Shown piece after piece: positions 32,784-45,050 of a stretch of 64,000 bases of DNA (within the stretch, counting starts at the first letter, position 1; each line of letters begins with the position of its first letter). Source of the stretch: Lumbricus terrestris (lineage: Eukaryota > Annelida > Clitellata > Crassiclitellata > Lumbricidae); assembly GCA_949752735.1 (NCBI GenBank), contig OX457040.1, positions 8,707,612-8,771,611 of the forward strand, in the 5' to 3' direction. The translations under genes and the position numbers were made by a program. The notes beneath the pieces are model-generated. The model was not told the origin of the DNA. It was given only the letters and a program-made list of their open reading frames with translations, and searched no databases.

Positions 32784-35700
32784 TTATTCTTCTGTAAAGC
32801 GGAAGACGGTCACAACGTGGACATATGGAAGAATTAAGACTTCATCTCTTTCTGCATTGTAGTGCATTCTGTCCCAGTAATTGAATTGGTCTTCATCCGG
32901 CGGTAGACCAATGTACTCCATGGGATTGAGCTTAGAACCCAAGAGCTCGATTCCACTGAACTGTTTGACAATCGCAAAGCGCCCATGTTTGTCCGCCTGG
33001 CAGACAGCTCCACTTGCTTTTAGTGACGACTGATATTGGCGTAGAATAGTAGGCCTGATACCACTCATATCGATCTCCGTCAGTTTTGTCTCCCATTGGT
33101 CGTTAGGTCCAACCAAAACAAAGTTTCCATTTGACTTTGGAATAACTTTATAGAAGAAACTGTACAAATCCGAGGACAGCCATGTTTCTTGCAGCAATTG
33201 ACCATTCGGACCATAGACGGCTATTACGGCACGTTGTTCCTTTCTTTGCTGCCATGAAAGGACCAAGTTACCGTTGGCGGCTACGATCATGGTGTCATAT
33301 CGCCTCCGCATACCACTAATCAACGGTGAAATATTAAACTGATGATCATTGGTCTTTGTGAGGCGTAAGACTGACAAGTGATGTGCTTTGGTGTTCAGCA
33401 AATACAGGCAGTTTGAAACGCTGCACGCTGCTATGTCTGCCACTTCCACACCTGGTAGTGGGATGATGTCTTTCGCCATTGCCACATTATTGCGGTCGTA
33501 AACATGAATGTTGTAGCGACATATGTCATCATATCGTGGCAGGTAGATAATAAACAATTCATCTTTAAGCGCAATGGCATCGAGGACGAAATCAGTAAAC
33601 CGAAACGTCTGCACGATTTCCAAACGAATCGTCTTCTCGGCTAATAAAATGATTGCACAAATTACACAAAATGAGATCACGAGTTAAGCACTCTGGCTAA
33701 AAAAAAATAACGATACAGCATTATAATCCATAAAGAAACCATAGGCCAAAATAATTTCTATCGACGGCCAATGTTGTCATAATCTGTCGCTAAACTCTGG
33801 ATCGAAGCATTTAGGCAGCCATTAAAAGCAAAAGAAAAGCGGAATCGGTGAATTTTAAGTGTTCACCAAATCACAGCGTTCATCCTCTTCAGAATAATTA
33901 TGTCTTAAAAACATCAAGACTCAGCAATGACAAGGATGGTGCAAATTTGTAAAGAGCCACTTCTGGAGAAGTTCTCTGGGGAGCTAAAGGATTTATAAAG
34001 AATAACGATTCCGTCAGAAATGCTCAGGTCAGAGGAAAAGTTGACAATAACTGAACCAAGCAAACACGGAGCTCCAAGCCAAAAGAGGCACCTACTTAAA
34101 TATACGCCTAGGCAATAGACATTATCCCCTTGAAGATTATGCTTATCAGTCGAAAATCAGGCAGCAGGCAATCATCCGAGACATAAACGTTATTATTCTT
34201 CGGTTTCGATTAAGAATTTCGCATTGACCGCAATTTTCGCCTGTCATGAACAGTGCAGCAGCTAATAACTATATCATGTATGACCAGTAGCCTATAGCTT
34301 ACTCACCGTCAAAAGTTCTGTGAAGTTCATTTCGAAAGAAGGTAGTCGCTAGGATGCAGGACCATTGCGAACAGACAGTTGTTAGTCGGTTTATCACTGG
34401 CTCAGCTGCTTCTTTCCACAGACTTTTCTTCCGAGTGATACCCATCACTTCCATAGCAACGGCTTTAACGAGGATACTCTCAACCAACTCCATCGGTAGA
34501 TCATGCAACTACAGGTCAAAGCGAAACCACAATATCATATCTGCTTCAAGACTGCTTGCATAGTTAAGAACTCCTCGGCAGCAAATTAACAAGGCAGAGG
34601 AAGAAAAGAAGTCCTTAAGCTAGTCCTGGAGATGATATGGGTCTGAAGTGTCTTCATGTTCATTTTCTTTGCCTTAGCATTATGCTAGTGGGTCTCCAAA
34701 ATTAATCGCTTAAATGTTCAATTTTCGTATGAAAAGAAATTTCCACACAAATATCCGTTCTGGTGGTGATTTAAAGCCATGAACTCACCGTTGAAAAATA
34801 ACGGAGAGATCTTTAACAGCGAACCGTAGGCTACATACCCCACGATTAGAAAGATGACGTTACTGGCAAGTTACGATCACCATTGAATAGTTATCTTGAA
34901 AGGGAGCTTTATAATTTCTAAGCCATTCCTGTCCTTGTCTTTGTGTAGAGTGTAGAAAGTGATTAATTTTAACCCTCAGGCTACCAAGCCTTTTTGTAAC
35001 ACGGACTACCAAGGGGTGGTGGTTACCCCTGGATTTTAGGTTTGGTTTGAGATATCATAACTTGTAATATACCAATGGATTCAGCATTCATTTCTGCACA
35101 AAATGGTATATTTAGGTTTATAAAATATGAATGCACCTCGAAATTATGAATTTTTTACCATGGGTACCCGTCGATTCCACAAAACGTATACTTACGCATA
35201 AGCAAAATATTAGATTCTGCTTGTTTTAAACATGAGTTATATATACACGAATAGTTTACATATAATAAAGTCCAATGCTCAACTATAAAAACTAGTAATA
35301 AGTCTGTTTTATGTACAATCAAAACAAAAAATGTTGTAGGTGCTAAAAACGTTTACGCCGACATATAGGCTTGCGTTGTAAAAAAACCCAACATTTTCAC
35401 ACATTTTAATTTATTTTGAGCACTTCCGGTCATCAAAAGACAAATTATTTAGGCTAGTATCAGAAAATAGCCCTAAATGCCCTCTACAGAATGGCATAAT
35501 TTATTTCTATTAAAAAATAAATTATGGATAAGTTATAATAGAAAAAACATGAAAATTTTATGAAAATAAAACACCTTTATATACATTTTAATTTTTTTTG
35601 AACACTTCCGGTTGTCAACTCAATGAGCATGGAAATGTAGCCCCACATTCCCTCTATAGAATGGTATAATTTGTGTCTCTTCATATTAAAGGGCGGAAAA

Positions 35701-38700
35701 GTTATCGTCGATAATCTAAGAGGGTGGTATCCACACCCCCCCCTCTGGTATCTGATTGCACGCCTTCCACGCTACTCTCATATCTCTACTTTTACGTTTG
35801 AACAGCTCCATTGGCTTCCTCTAACTGCGCGCATTAAGTTCAAAATTCTCATTTTGGACTCTAAAGCACAGCGGGGTCTTGCTCCAAAATATCTAACCAA
35901 TGGAATTCGCAGGCCAGTTTCAGCCTCCTCGCATCGTCCACTCCGCTCTTTAAACAGATTTGAACTTCTAGTACCTCCTACTAGAACGGCTATGGCTCAG
36001 TCCCGTTCCTTTACATCAATTGGCCCCTCTCTTTGGAATACGCTCTCTCCTTCTACTCGATCTAAACTTCTGACAGGTAATCCCTCCTCCTCATTTTCTT
36101 TTCTTAAAACCTATTTCTTCTCTCGTGGCCTTGCGCACTGGGAGCGCCTCTGAACGGTTCACCCTAGTAGAGGCGCTTTATAAATGTTTTTATACAATAC
36201 AATACCTTGGGTATATCGGATAGGCTATGACTTTTGAACGGTATGGGATACTATGGGGCATCATCAAAAATTTAAGCTCAAAATGTGTGCCAATGAATCC
36301 TCTACAGCTACCTAAAACGTCAAAATTTTATTCCAAACGGAACAAGTTTGATCTTGGAAAAACCTTGGGGGTGGATACCCCCCCTTGGTCGCCCGAGGGT
36401 TAAATGCGCAGGCCTATCAAACTATTTGATTATATTTATAGAAGTACATGTAGATAATATGGATCTAAAACTACACTCATTGAGGACATTTATCAAGTTT
36501 AGGAGTAGAAGAATATTCTTGCATTCAAATTCAATGTTGTTTACCGTTGTGTCACTGACTGACGTGAATTTTGCACGTTTAGTATTTTCATCCTGTTGGA
36601 ATGCTACAAGATAAATAAAAGCAATTATCCGTAAATATAATTTCGGCTTTAAAATTTTCGTAATTAAAATATAATTATTATTCTATATAATAATTGAGAC
36701 ATAAATTTTATTCAGGTTTATTTTTAGACTGCAATAAAGCCACGTCGAGCAGCGTAGGCCCTATGTGCTTGCACATTCTACTGAGCAATTTTCACACTAA
36801 CTAATAACGGCTTCGCCTGCCATTGAGATTTCTAATTAACGCGATATATATAATTATATAGACTATATAATATTATCACATTATGCACATAGAGATGCGT
36901 AACTTGTTTGCGTGTTCAGCTCTGAAATATATTACTGTTATTACAGAATGTTTCGTATAAAACGTAGGCTAAGCTTATTGAATCATTACAGCCACGATAA
37001 ACTAAGTAAGTAATCATAGGCCTACTCTTTTTGAACTAGCTCCAATCCGCATTCTGGTGTACATACATCATATAATTATTTTCACCTATAAATAGTCAAT
37101 ATGAATTAATCATTCAAACTATACTGCCGTCATAAGCAAGAACCACGTAACTCAATATTTGGCCGTTTTGAGTTAGATGCAGATTCTGCATCTATTAATG
37201 GTCCTACACCTTGGAAAAAATTGAGAAACTCCTATCTCGATTCCATCACAGGGAACCAGCGTGTGTGAAAACCACGTATCTCCAGAAACCGCATGGCATC
37301 ATAAGCAAGAACCACGTATCTTGACTTACGTTGTTTTTGCTTAGTATGATAGGGAGTTAGTCGCAGATACGTACTAAGCACGAACCCGAACCGGTGTCCG
37401 GACAATTCGTCCCCGGACAATTCGTCCCGGACAATTCGTCCCAGACAATTCGTCCCCGGACAATTCGGACCGGACAATTCGGACCCGGACAATTCGGACC
37501 GGACAATTCGTCCCCGGACAATTCGGACCGGACAATTCGGACCCGGACAATTCGGACCGGACAATTCGGACCCGGACAATTCGGACCGGCTATAGCCTAC
37601 TTTAGCCTCAGTCTATGCGTGACTTGTCCATTCTGGAGTAGGCCAACCTATTGCTTTCCAAATATACCTTTAATGTCATAGCCAAGTGAGGTAACGTGTT
37701 ATATTATGTTTAGGCCTACATTTGCTTTGAGAACAATGAAATAATTTTCAATTTCGAATTGAATTTTAATGCGCAGCAGTATCTCCGGTCGACATCTGTA
37801 TACGGTAATGGTGTCCGGGACGAATTGTCCGGGGACGAATTGTCTGGGACGAATTGTCCGGGGACGAATTGTCCGGGGACGAATTGTCCGGGACGAATTG
37901 TCCGGTCCGAATTGTCCGGGGACGAATTGTCCGGTCCGAATTGTCCGGGACGAATTGTCCGGGGACGAATTGTCCGGGAACCGTAAAAACTGGTTTCACG
38001 ACTACACAAACTGGTTTCATATTGTTTGAAATAATGTCTGATAGCTGAACAAACACAGCTGTACAAAAAGGTTTTGTATATTTTAAAATAATGTCTGATA
38101 GCTGTACAAACTGATTTGGCAGCTGTACAAACTGGTTTTACAGTTGTACAAACTGGTTTTACAGTTGTGAAAACTAGGTTTCATAATTTTCAAATGTTGT
38201 CTGAGAACTGCATAAACTGGTTTCATAGCGTTCGAAATGATTCCTGATTGCCGTGAAAACTGTTTTTATAGCTGCACAAACTGATTTGGTCTTATATAAT
38301 TCTGTCTAACAGCTGTAAAATTGGTTTCACCGCTGTAAAGACTGGTTTTTCGGCTGCATTAACTGGTTTCATATATATTAAAATTCTGTATGCCAGTTGT
38401 GCAAATTGGTCCCGCAGCTGTACAAATTGATTCAATCTCATTTTAAATAATATTTGATGCCTACAAACTGGTTTCGCTGCTGTGCAGACTTGTTTCTTAT
38501 CTTTAGAAGAATGCCTGACAAATGTACAAACTTGTTTCACATTATGTGCAAACTGGTTTCGTATATTTTAAAATAATGTCTCTTATCTGTACAAACTGGT
38601 TTCACAGCTGCAGAAACTGTTTCGCATCTTATAAAATAATGTCTGATAGCTGTAGAAACTGGTTTCGCTGCTTAAAACTGGTTTTATGGTTGTGCAGACT

Positions 38701-40114
38701 GATTTCGTATCTTGAAAAATGTTGTCTGAGAGCTGTGCAAACTGGTGTCACAGAAGTACAAGTGTTTTTTTCTTTAGGATAATGCCTGACAGCTGTTCAA
38801 ACTGGTTTCACAGCTGCAGAAACTGTCTTGCATCTTTTAAAAAATAATGTCTGATAGCTGAACAAACTGGTTTCGCTGCTTAAAACTGGTTTTATGGTTG
38901 TGCAAACTGGTTTCGTATCTTGAAAAATGTTGTCTGAGAGCTGTGCAAACTGGTGTAACAGAAGTACAACTGTTTTTTTTTTCTTTAGGATAATGCCTGA
39001 CAGCTGCACAAACTAGTTTCATAGCTGCACAAACGGGTTTCACATCTGTACAAACTGGTTTAATATCTTTAAAAATGTTACCCCGATAGCTGTGCAAACC
39101 GATTTTGACAGCTGTGCAAACTTGTTTGGTCTCTTAAAACTATCTCTAATAGACGTAAAACTTGTTTCAGCGTTGTACAAACTGGTCCCACGGCTGCACA
39201 AACTGGTTTAATATCATTTATAATTTGTCTGACAGCAGCTGCTGTGCAAACTGATTTCACAGCTGTACAAGCTGGTTTCGTATATTTTAAAATAATGCCT
39301 GATACTATAAAACGTGGTTTCGCAGATGTGTACAAACTGGTTTCGTATCATAAAAAATGCCTGATTACTGAACAAACTGGTTTTAGAGCTACAAAACTAG
39401 TTTCTTATATTTTAATAATATATCTGGTGGCTGTACAAACTAGCTAACGCCGTTGTACAGACTGGTGTTGTGTATTTAAAATAATGCCTGATACCCGTGC
39501 AAACTGGCTTCACAGCTGTACAAACTAGTCTAGTAGCTACACAAACTGGTTCCGACTCTCTTTTACATAATATCGGATCAATGTGTGAGTAAATTTCTGC
39601 ATTGTTCCACAATAAAACACGATTTTATGAAGATGCGTTGTTTTGCCATTTATCGGTTACAATTGCCGGTCTGTAATGCTAAGCAAGAACACACTAACTT
39701 ACTTAAGTTACTTTTTTCCATATTTACGATAAAAAATATTAAAAATTGATTTTCCTATAAAAATGGGTGTATTTTTACATTTATTAGTTTATAGCAGAAA
39801 AGAATAGAAATATTTTTTCTACTTGGCAGAACAGAATTTAGTCTTTTGAGTTTATCTCAAAACAAGGTTTTTTGAGTTACGTGGTTCTTGCTTATGACGG
39901 CAGTATAGAAGTCTTTAGATCTACATGTCATGGTCGTCAAACAGTGAGTTAGACGGGCATGTGATTGGGGTCGCAGGGTATATAATTATGTGACATGTCA
40001 TGAACTTCTTTGAATCATACAACAGTCAAACCTTCTTCTAATCAACTTACAATCTGAGTCTTCATTCGTCTGCTTGTCGATGCTGGATTCAGGAGATGTT
40101 CGTTTCTTCGACAT
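32784..40114 (-). CDS. F-box/beta-propeller protein gene G3 (4 exons, 393 aa)
   Basis: Exons: 40051-40114, 36545-36603, 34307-34508, 32784-33640; 1182 coding bases, open throughout. Exon 2 encodes FQQDENTKRAKF; the F-box exon has LPMELVESIL and VCSQW and uses a GTGAGT donor. The propeller exon has its own first loop (LPRYDDICRYNIHVYDRNN) and a GIRP insertion in a later loop that coincides with AGGCCT at 33051-33056. Intron 1 (3447 bases) carries the TIR/satellite element 37121-39907; intron 2 (2036 bases) carries the piggyBac-like element 34969-36403; intron 3 is 666 bases. The downstream flank of this gene is split by the young LTR retrotransposon at 23842-30886. The coding sequence shows no sign of decay. 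Function is as for the family, inferred. Confidence 0.82.
34969..36403. mobile_element. piggyBac-like element in intron 2 of G3
   Basis: Flanked by TTAA on both sides (34969-34972 and 36400-36403), with inverted ends CCCTCAGGCTACCAAG and CTTGGTCGCCCGAGGG (two mismatches). TTAA targets are diagnostic of piggyBac. No transposase is recognisable; most of the right half is a LINE fragment. G4 shows the empty site ATTTTAAATGC near 21240. Confidence 0.72.
35742..36208 (+). mobile_element. LINE 3' fragment (RT C-terminus and tail) inside a piggyBac-like element
   Basis: Encodes the RT C-terminal pattern FEQLHWLPLTARIKFKILIL ... MAQSRSFTSIGPSLWNTL, ending with GGGAGCGCCTCTGAAC...GAGGCGCTTTATAAAT and an ATACA-rich tail. 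It is related to the LINE at 56187-58006. Confidence 0.78.
37393..37982. repeat. Inverted pair of GGACAATTCGTCCC minisatellite arrays
   Basis: The left array (37393-37590) has 14-16-base units of GGACAATTCGTCCC and GGACAATTCGGACC; the right array (37812-37982) is the inverted motif (GGGACGAATTGTCC). About 220 bases of unique sequence lie between. Both start with GGTGTCCGG. Open frames through it are artefacts of the repeats. Confidence 0.8.
38000..39580. repeat. Degenerate satellite, GCTGTACAAACTGGTTTCAC type
   Basis: About 1.6 kb of diverged ~22-base subunits (GCTGTACAAACTGGTTTCAC) interspersed with TTTAAAATAATGTCTGATA spacers, giving a higher-order period of roughly 65-90 bases. There is no coding signal. 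Confidence 0.75.
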
Positions 40115-41830
40115 GGCAGAATAATTGAACACGTAGGACTGGACTCTGAAGACGAATAAGCGGCGCCTCCTCTCGCCAGAATCAACGTCTTCAATAAGAT
40201 TGCAAGAAACGGTGATCGATGGTGTTAGGCAAATTCTAAACAAATCCGAATAGATAGGGCGTACTGTAGCTTGATTAGTGAACCGATTAGATCTACGATT
40301 TCCGGGAATTACTAGGTCTTAGTTTCATTACAAAGTTTATTTAACTTAAAGAAGTAATTAAAGGTTTAAGCTAGATTTAGGCCTAACACGGACGAAGCCT
40401 CAACGTCCTGAAATTGCAGATACACCTATTGTTCATTGTTTGACGTCACAATAATATGTAATCTCTTGCTGTGTGTGCAGTGTTTCTGGAGCTTTACATT
40501 TAATTCGAACTTGGCTATCTTGCAGACGAAACCACAGTGGAAGTGGTCAGATGATGCAAGCTGCCATCCGCCGTGGAATGAAGGAAAGACCGGCGGCGGT
40601 TTTTACCATCTAGTTTGCAACGGTGTTTTTTCTTTTTCACCGCCCTAACCCAACCCCGCCCTCGAATGAGTTCCCGATAGATTCCAGTAAGAAGTACCAC
40701 GACTTTATAAGTTCAACCAAGGCTCCATGACTTTAAGCTCCCCCGTCAACGATGACAAGGATTGTGCATGAAGAATACGATGAAAGAAAAGGAAACTGCG
40801 CCACTGGTTGCACTCCACCAGTGCCAGTCCCAAGAATGGACAAAGGATGAATACCTGATTTCTTGTAGAACTCCAATTTCGGATTTCAGGTAAATAATCC
40901 CTGGGTAAACCCGGTCAGAGTCCCCGGCAAATAATTATGGTCAATAAGTGCATTAAAAAACCTAGGCCTACCTGTCAGTAAGAGATATGGAAAACAACCC
41001 TTGAGGACCACAAGTCCCCAGTCAAAACGCGGCCAATACAGTATATGATATAAGCTGGCATAGACGATTTTGAGATAATGGATGGCAGACGATCATTGAT
41101 GGAATATACGAAGTTGCACTACATGGTTGTCATGTTGCATGGACCTGGACCACAGACTGGACGACTATGCATGATGTTATTCACAAGAGCAGAGACCTGG
41201 ACAAAAAGACAGTAGTTTCCTACAATGTCGGAAATATTTTTCCCTTGGAGACTCCCAGTGATTTGTCAATAACGGAGCCGTTCAGAGTGAAAGACAACGA
41301 GCTGAAGACAACCAATCTCCCTTCGTTGTTGCACTGCAAATTGCAAAAGAAACTTAAATGACTCACGCTTATCGGCGGACCACATGCGGACCACAGCAGG
41401 AAGTTTCAGAAGGTTCAAACAGGAATCAAACAGCTCGGATCTGCCGAGTCATTAAGCAATAAATATGCGCTTATATAAATGTGTCACACAATGCTTTTTC
41501 TGCATGCTCTCTAACAAGGGCTGGTTTAAAAGTCCAGTGGCACCACTCCTCCTGACGTTGAGCCTCCAACGTCAATGCATTGTATCAAAGCTATTTAACA
41601 CAGATTGTCCAAAGAGAATGAGTTGCTTTTTCCATCACAGATCTTTTAAATATAAAAGCAGTAGTTTAACTCGACCATTAAACGAAATATCAAAACCATC
41701 AAATGCAAATCGTCAAAAAGAAACATTATTATTTCAACACAGTTACTGAAATGCGACCATTGAGCGAAATATCGAAGAGCTATCGAATATGCAAATTGTC
41801 CCTTTCGCCATAATCATCCTTTCGAGTCAT
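40115..41830. other. Spacer between G3 and G2
   Basis: The most intact spacer of the array: upstream region of G3 (40115-40810, matching those of G5 and G6) and the downstream block of G2 (41290-41830). No large insertion seen. Confidence 0.6.
40441..40448. promoter_or_regulatory. CRE-type octamer upstream of G3
   Basis: TGACGTCA 327 bases upstream of the G3 ATG, in the orientation seen at G5 and G6 (CATTGTTTGACGTCACAAT). Confidence 0.5.
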
Positions 41831-44800
41831 TTATTCTTCTGTAAAGCGGAAGATAGTCACAGAGTGCCAATTGACAAGAGTTGCAACCTCATTCCTTTCT
41901 GTATTGTAGTGCATCTTGTCCTCGTAATTGATTTGATCTTCACCGGGCTGAAGATCAGTGTACTCCAGGAGATGCAGTTCAGAATCCAAGAGCTCGATTC
42001 CACTGAACTGTTTGACAATCGCAATTCGCTCATGTTTGTCTGCCTGACAAACAGCGCTCCCTGCTTGAAGTGACGACTGATACTGGCGTAGAATAGTACG
42101 ACCATTCATATCGATCTCAATTAGTTTCGTCTCCCATTGGTCGTTACGCGAAACCAAGACAAAGTTTCCATTTGACTTTGGAATTACCTTAGAGAATGGA
42201 CTATACACATCCGGGGACAGCCATGTTTCATTCAGCAATTGACCATTCGGATCGTAGACGGTTATCAGTGCACGTTGTTCCTGTCTTCGCTGCCATGAAA
42301 GGACCAAGTTACCATTGGCGGCTACGGCCATTGTGTCATATCGCTTCAGTAAACCAATGATTGGAGAAATCTTGTATTGATGCTCATCCGTCTTTGTTAG
42401 GCGTAAGATTGATAAGTGCCATGGTTTGTTGTTGAGTAAATACAGGCAATTTGAAACGTTGCAAACTGCCATGTCCTGCGGTTCTACTCTTGGGAGTGGG
42501 ATGACGTCTTTCATCTTCGTCACATCGTTGCGGTCATAAACACGAATAGGGTAGCGTTTGTTGGTATCATAATATCCAGGCTTGAAGATAACAAACAATT
42601 CATCTTTAAACGTGATTGCTTCGTAGACGGCGACCGTGAACCGATACTTTTGCACAATTTCCAAACGAATCGTCTTCTCAGCTAATAAAATAGTTGCAAT
42701 CATTACACAAAATGAGTTCGCGAGTTAAACACTTTGGCGAAAATAACGTACGATACAGAATACTTACATATGCCATATGGCATATGGAATCCATACAAGA
42801 AGGCATTTTCAACTTAAATAGACTTTCTGTAACATCGTAGACCAGAGTTTCTGATAGGCGCCGTTCTGGCTGCCAACTTTGTAATTGTAGGCCTATATGC
42901 TTTGTATGTTGTGTCTTAGTTGGCGCCGTTGATGGCTGCCATATTTGTCTTGTATTTGTTTTTATGTATCGTGTTTTTATGTGCTTGTAGATCAGAGTGC
43001 GTTTGCAACTGATACATTAAAGAATATACTTACTTACTTACTTACTTAGACGGCAACAGCCAATGTTGTCATTATGCTTTCGCTAACCTCTACATAGTCT
43101 ACATCCATGAAAGGCAACTTTTATGAGCAAAAGACAAGCGGAATCGGTGAACATGAAGTATCACAATATCACAGCGTTCAATGTGTCGCCGCTTCAGTTC
43201 TAATGACTTAATTGCATCAAACCTCAATAGGGCCTAATGACAACGCAAATTGGTAATTTTGTCTTGCACCATTTCGGGAAATGCTCTTAAGGGATCTCAA
43301 GAATTGATAAAAAAGGACGATTCTGCAGTAATATTTAAATCAGAGAAAAGTTGCCAATGACTGGACTTCGCACACACGGAGCTCCGAGCGAAAAGAGAAC
43401 AGCACCGAGTTAAGTAGCCTTATTATATGCCTAGTCGAATTCCTATCTGCGGCGCTGTTTATCAGCTGAAAATCAAGGCAAGGCAATGCCGCAATGGTAT
43501 GTCCACAAACTTTAACATACGTCAGTTTAGGTTAGGAATTACACATTGACCGCAGTTCTAATTTCATATATATTTATTTAATTATTTATTTCTAAATTTT
43601 TATATAGCGCCTCTTCAGGGTAGGCCACTCAGAAGCGCTCCCGACCCAACCACGGCAAAATAAAACAGTTTTTAGGTTCTCAAGGAACAGAGTGGAGTGA
43701 CCCCTGGGAATTAAGCGCAGTGTAACAGGGAGACCATTCCAGGTTGTAGTACCAGCTACAGAGAATGAACGACGCTGTCGGAAAGCAGTCCGCGAAAGTA
43801 GAACCAGGTAATCGTTTATAGTGCTTCTGAAACAAAAGCTACTTTGCTCATGTCATGAAAAGTACCATGGCATGCATCAATACCAACCGTCAAAGATTCT
43901 GTGAAGTTCATTTCGAAAGTATTTAGTCGTTAAGATGCTGGTCCATTGCAAGCAGACAGTTGTCAGTCGGTTAATCACAGGTTCAGCTGCTCTTTTCCAC
44001 AGACTTTTCTTCCGAGTCATATCCATCACTTCCATAGCAACAGCTTTAACGAGGATACTCTCAATCAACTCCATCGGTAGATCATGCAACTATACAGATC
44101 AAAGCGAAAACACATCAGCTATTTGTCAAGACTTTTTGCATAGTTAAAAACTCCTCGGTAGAATATAACAAGGTAGCAGATGAAGAAGAGAGGTCCCTTA
44201 AGCTAGTCCTGGGGATGTCATATATGTTAGAAGTGTCAAGACTTCGTTTTCTTAGCCTCAGCTTACGCGGGTTGGCGAACAATCTCCATCGCCGAAATGT
44301 GTCTATATATTCGGCGAGTGTCATTCATTATAAAATGGCTATGTTCGTTGCGGGCTCCGACGGTGCAGAAATATCGACACATATTAATTTGTACCTGGGT
44401 AGCGAGTTAAAGCCACGATCTCTCGGTTGAAAAAAAGAGATGTCCTTACAACCGAACCTGCACACATCCACAATTAGAAAGTTCACATCTTTAAGGATCA
44501 TCTGACCTTATTGGCAAGTTACGAACTGACGATAACTTTTTAATAGCTATATATTGAAGGGGATCTATATAATTTCTGAGCAGTTGATGTCCTTGTCTTT
44601 GTGTAGACAGTGATAACTTTGTGAAGCATGATCAAACTGATTGCAGCGGAAGAGAAACTATAGGCTAGGCCTAATTAATTGAGGGTCTATAAAATACACT
44701 ATTGAGACTATTTACAAAGTTCAGAAGAAGAATTGTCTTGCATTTGAATTCAATAGCAACATAGCTTACCATTGTGTCACTTAGTGATGTGAGTTTTGCA

Positions 44801-44899
44801 CGTTTAGCATTTTCATCCTGTTCGAATGCTACAAGATGGGTAAAAGCAATAATTATCGGCAAATAGTCATTTTTATTGCTATTATTATTATCATCATCG

Positions 44900-44959
<60 letters not shown>

Positions 44960-44981
44960 GCATCATCATCATCAGCATCAG

Positions 44982-45050
<69 letters not shown>

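Larger units (their letters stand above)
37121..39907. mobile_element. 2.8-kb TIR element carrying minisatellites and a satellite, intron 1 of G3
   Basis: Ends TACTGCCGTCATAAGCAAG and CTTGCTTATGACGGCAGTA, and the inversion continues to about 33 bases (AACCACGTAACTCAA). Flanking TA suggests a TA target. G4 and G7 read through the empty site (CATTCTAACTACATGAAAG type). An internal copy of part of the terminal repeat lies at 37288-37320. Contents: GGACAATTCGTCCC arrays (37393-37982) and a degenerate satellite (38000-39580). No transposase frame. Confidence 0.72.

Noticed and set aside
37232..38066. Several overlapping frames rich in SGPNCPG or DNSSPDN
   Set aside because: They are translations of the GGACAATTCGTCC minisatellite on both strands.
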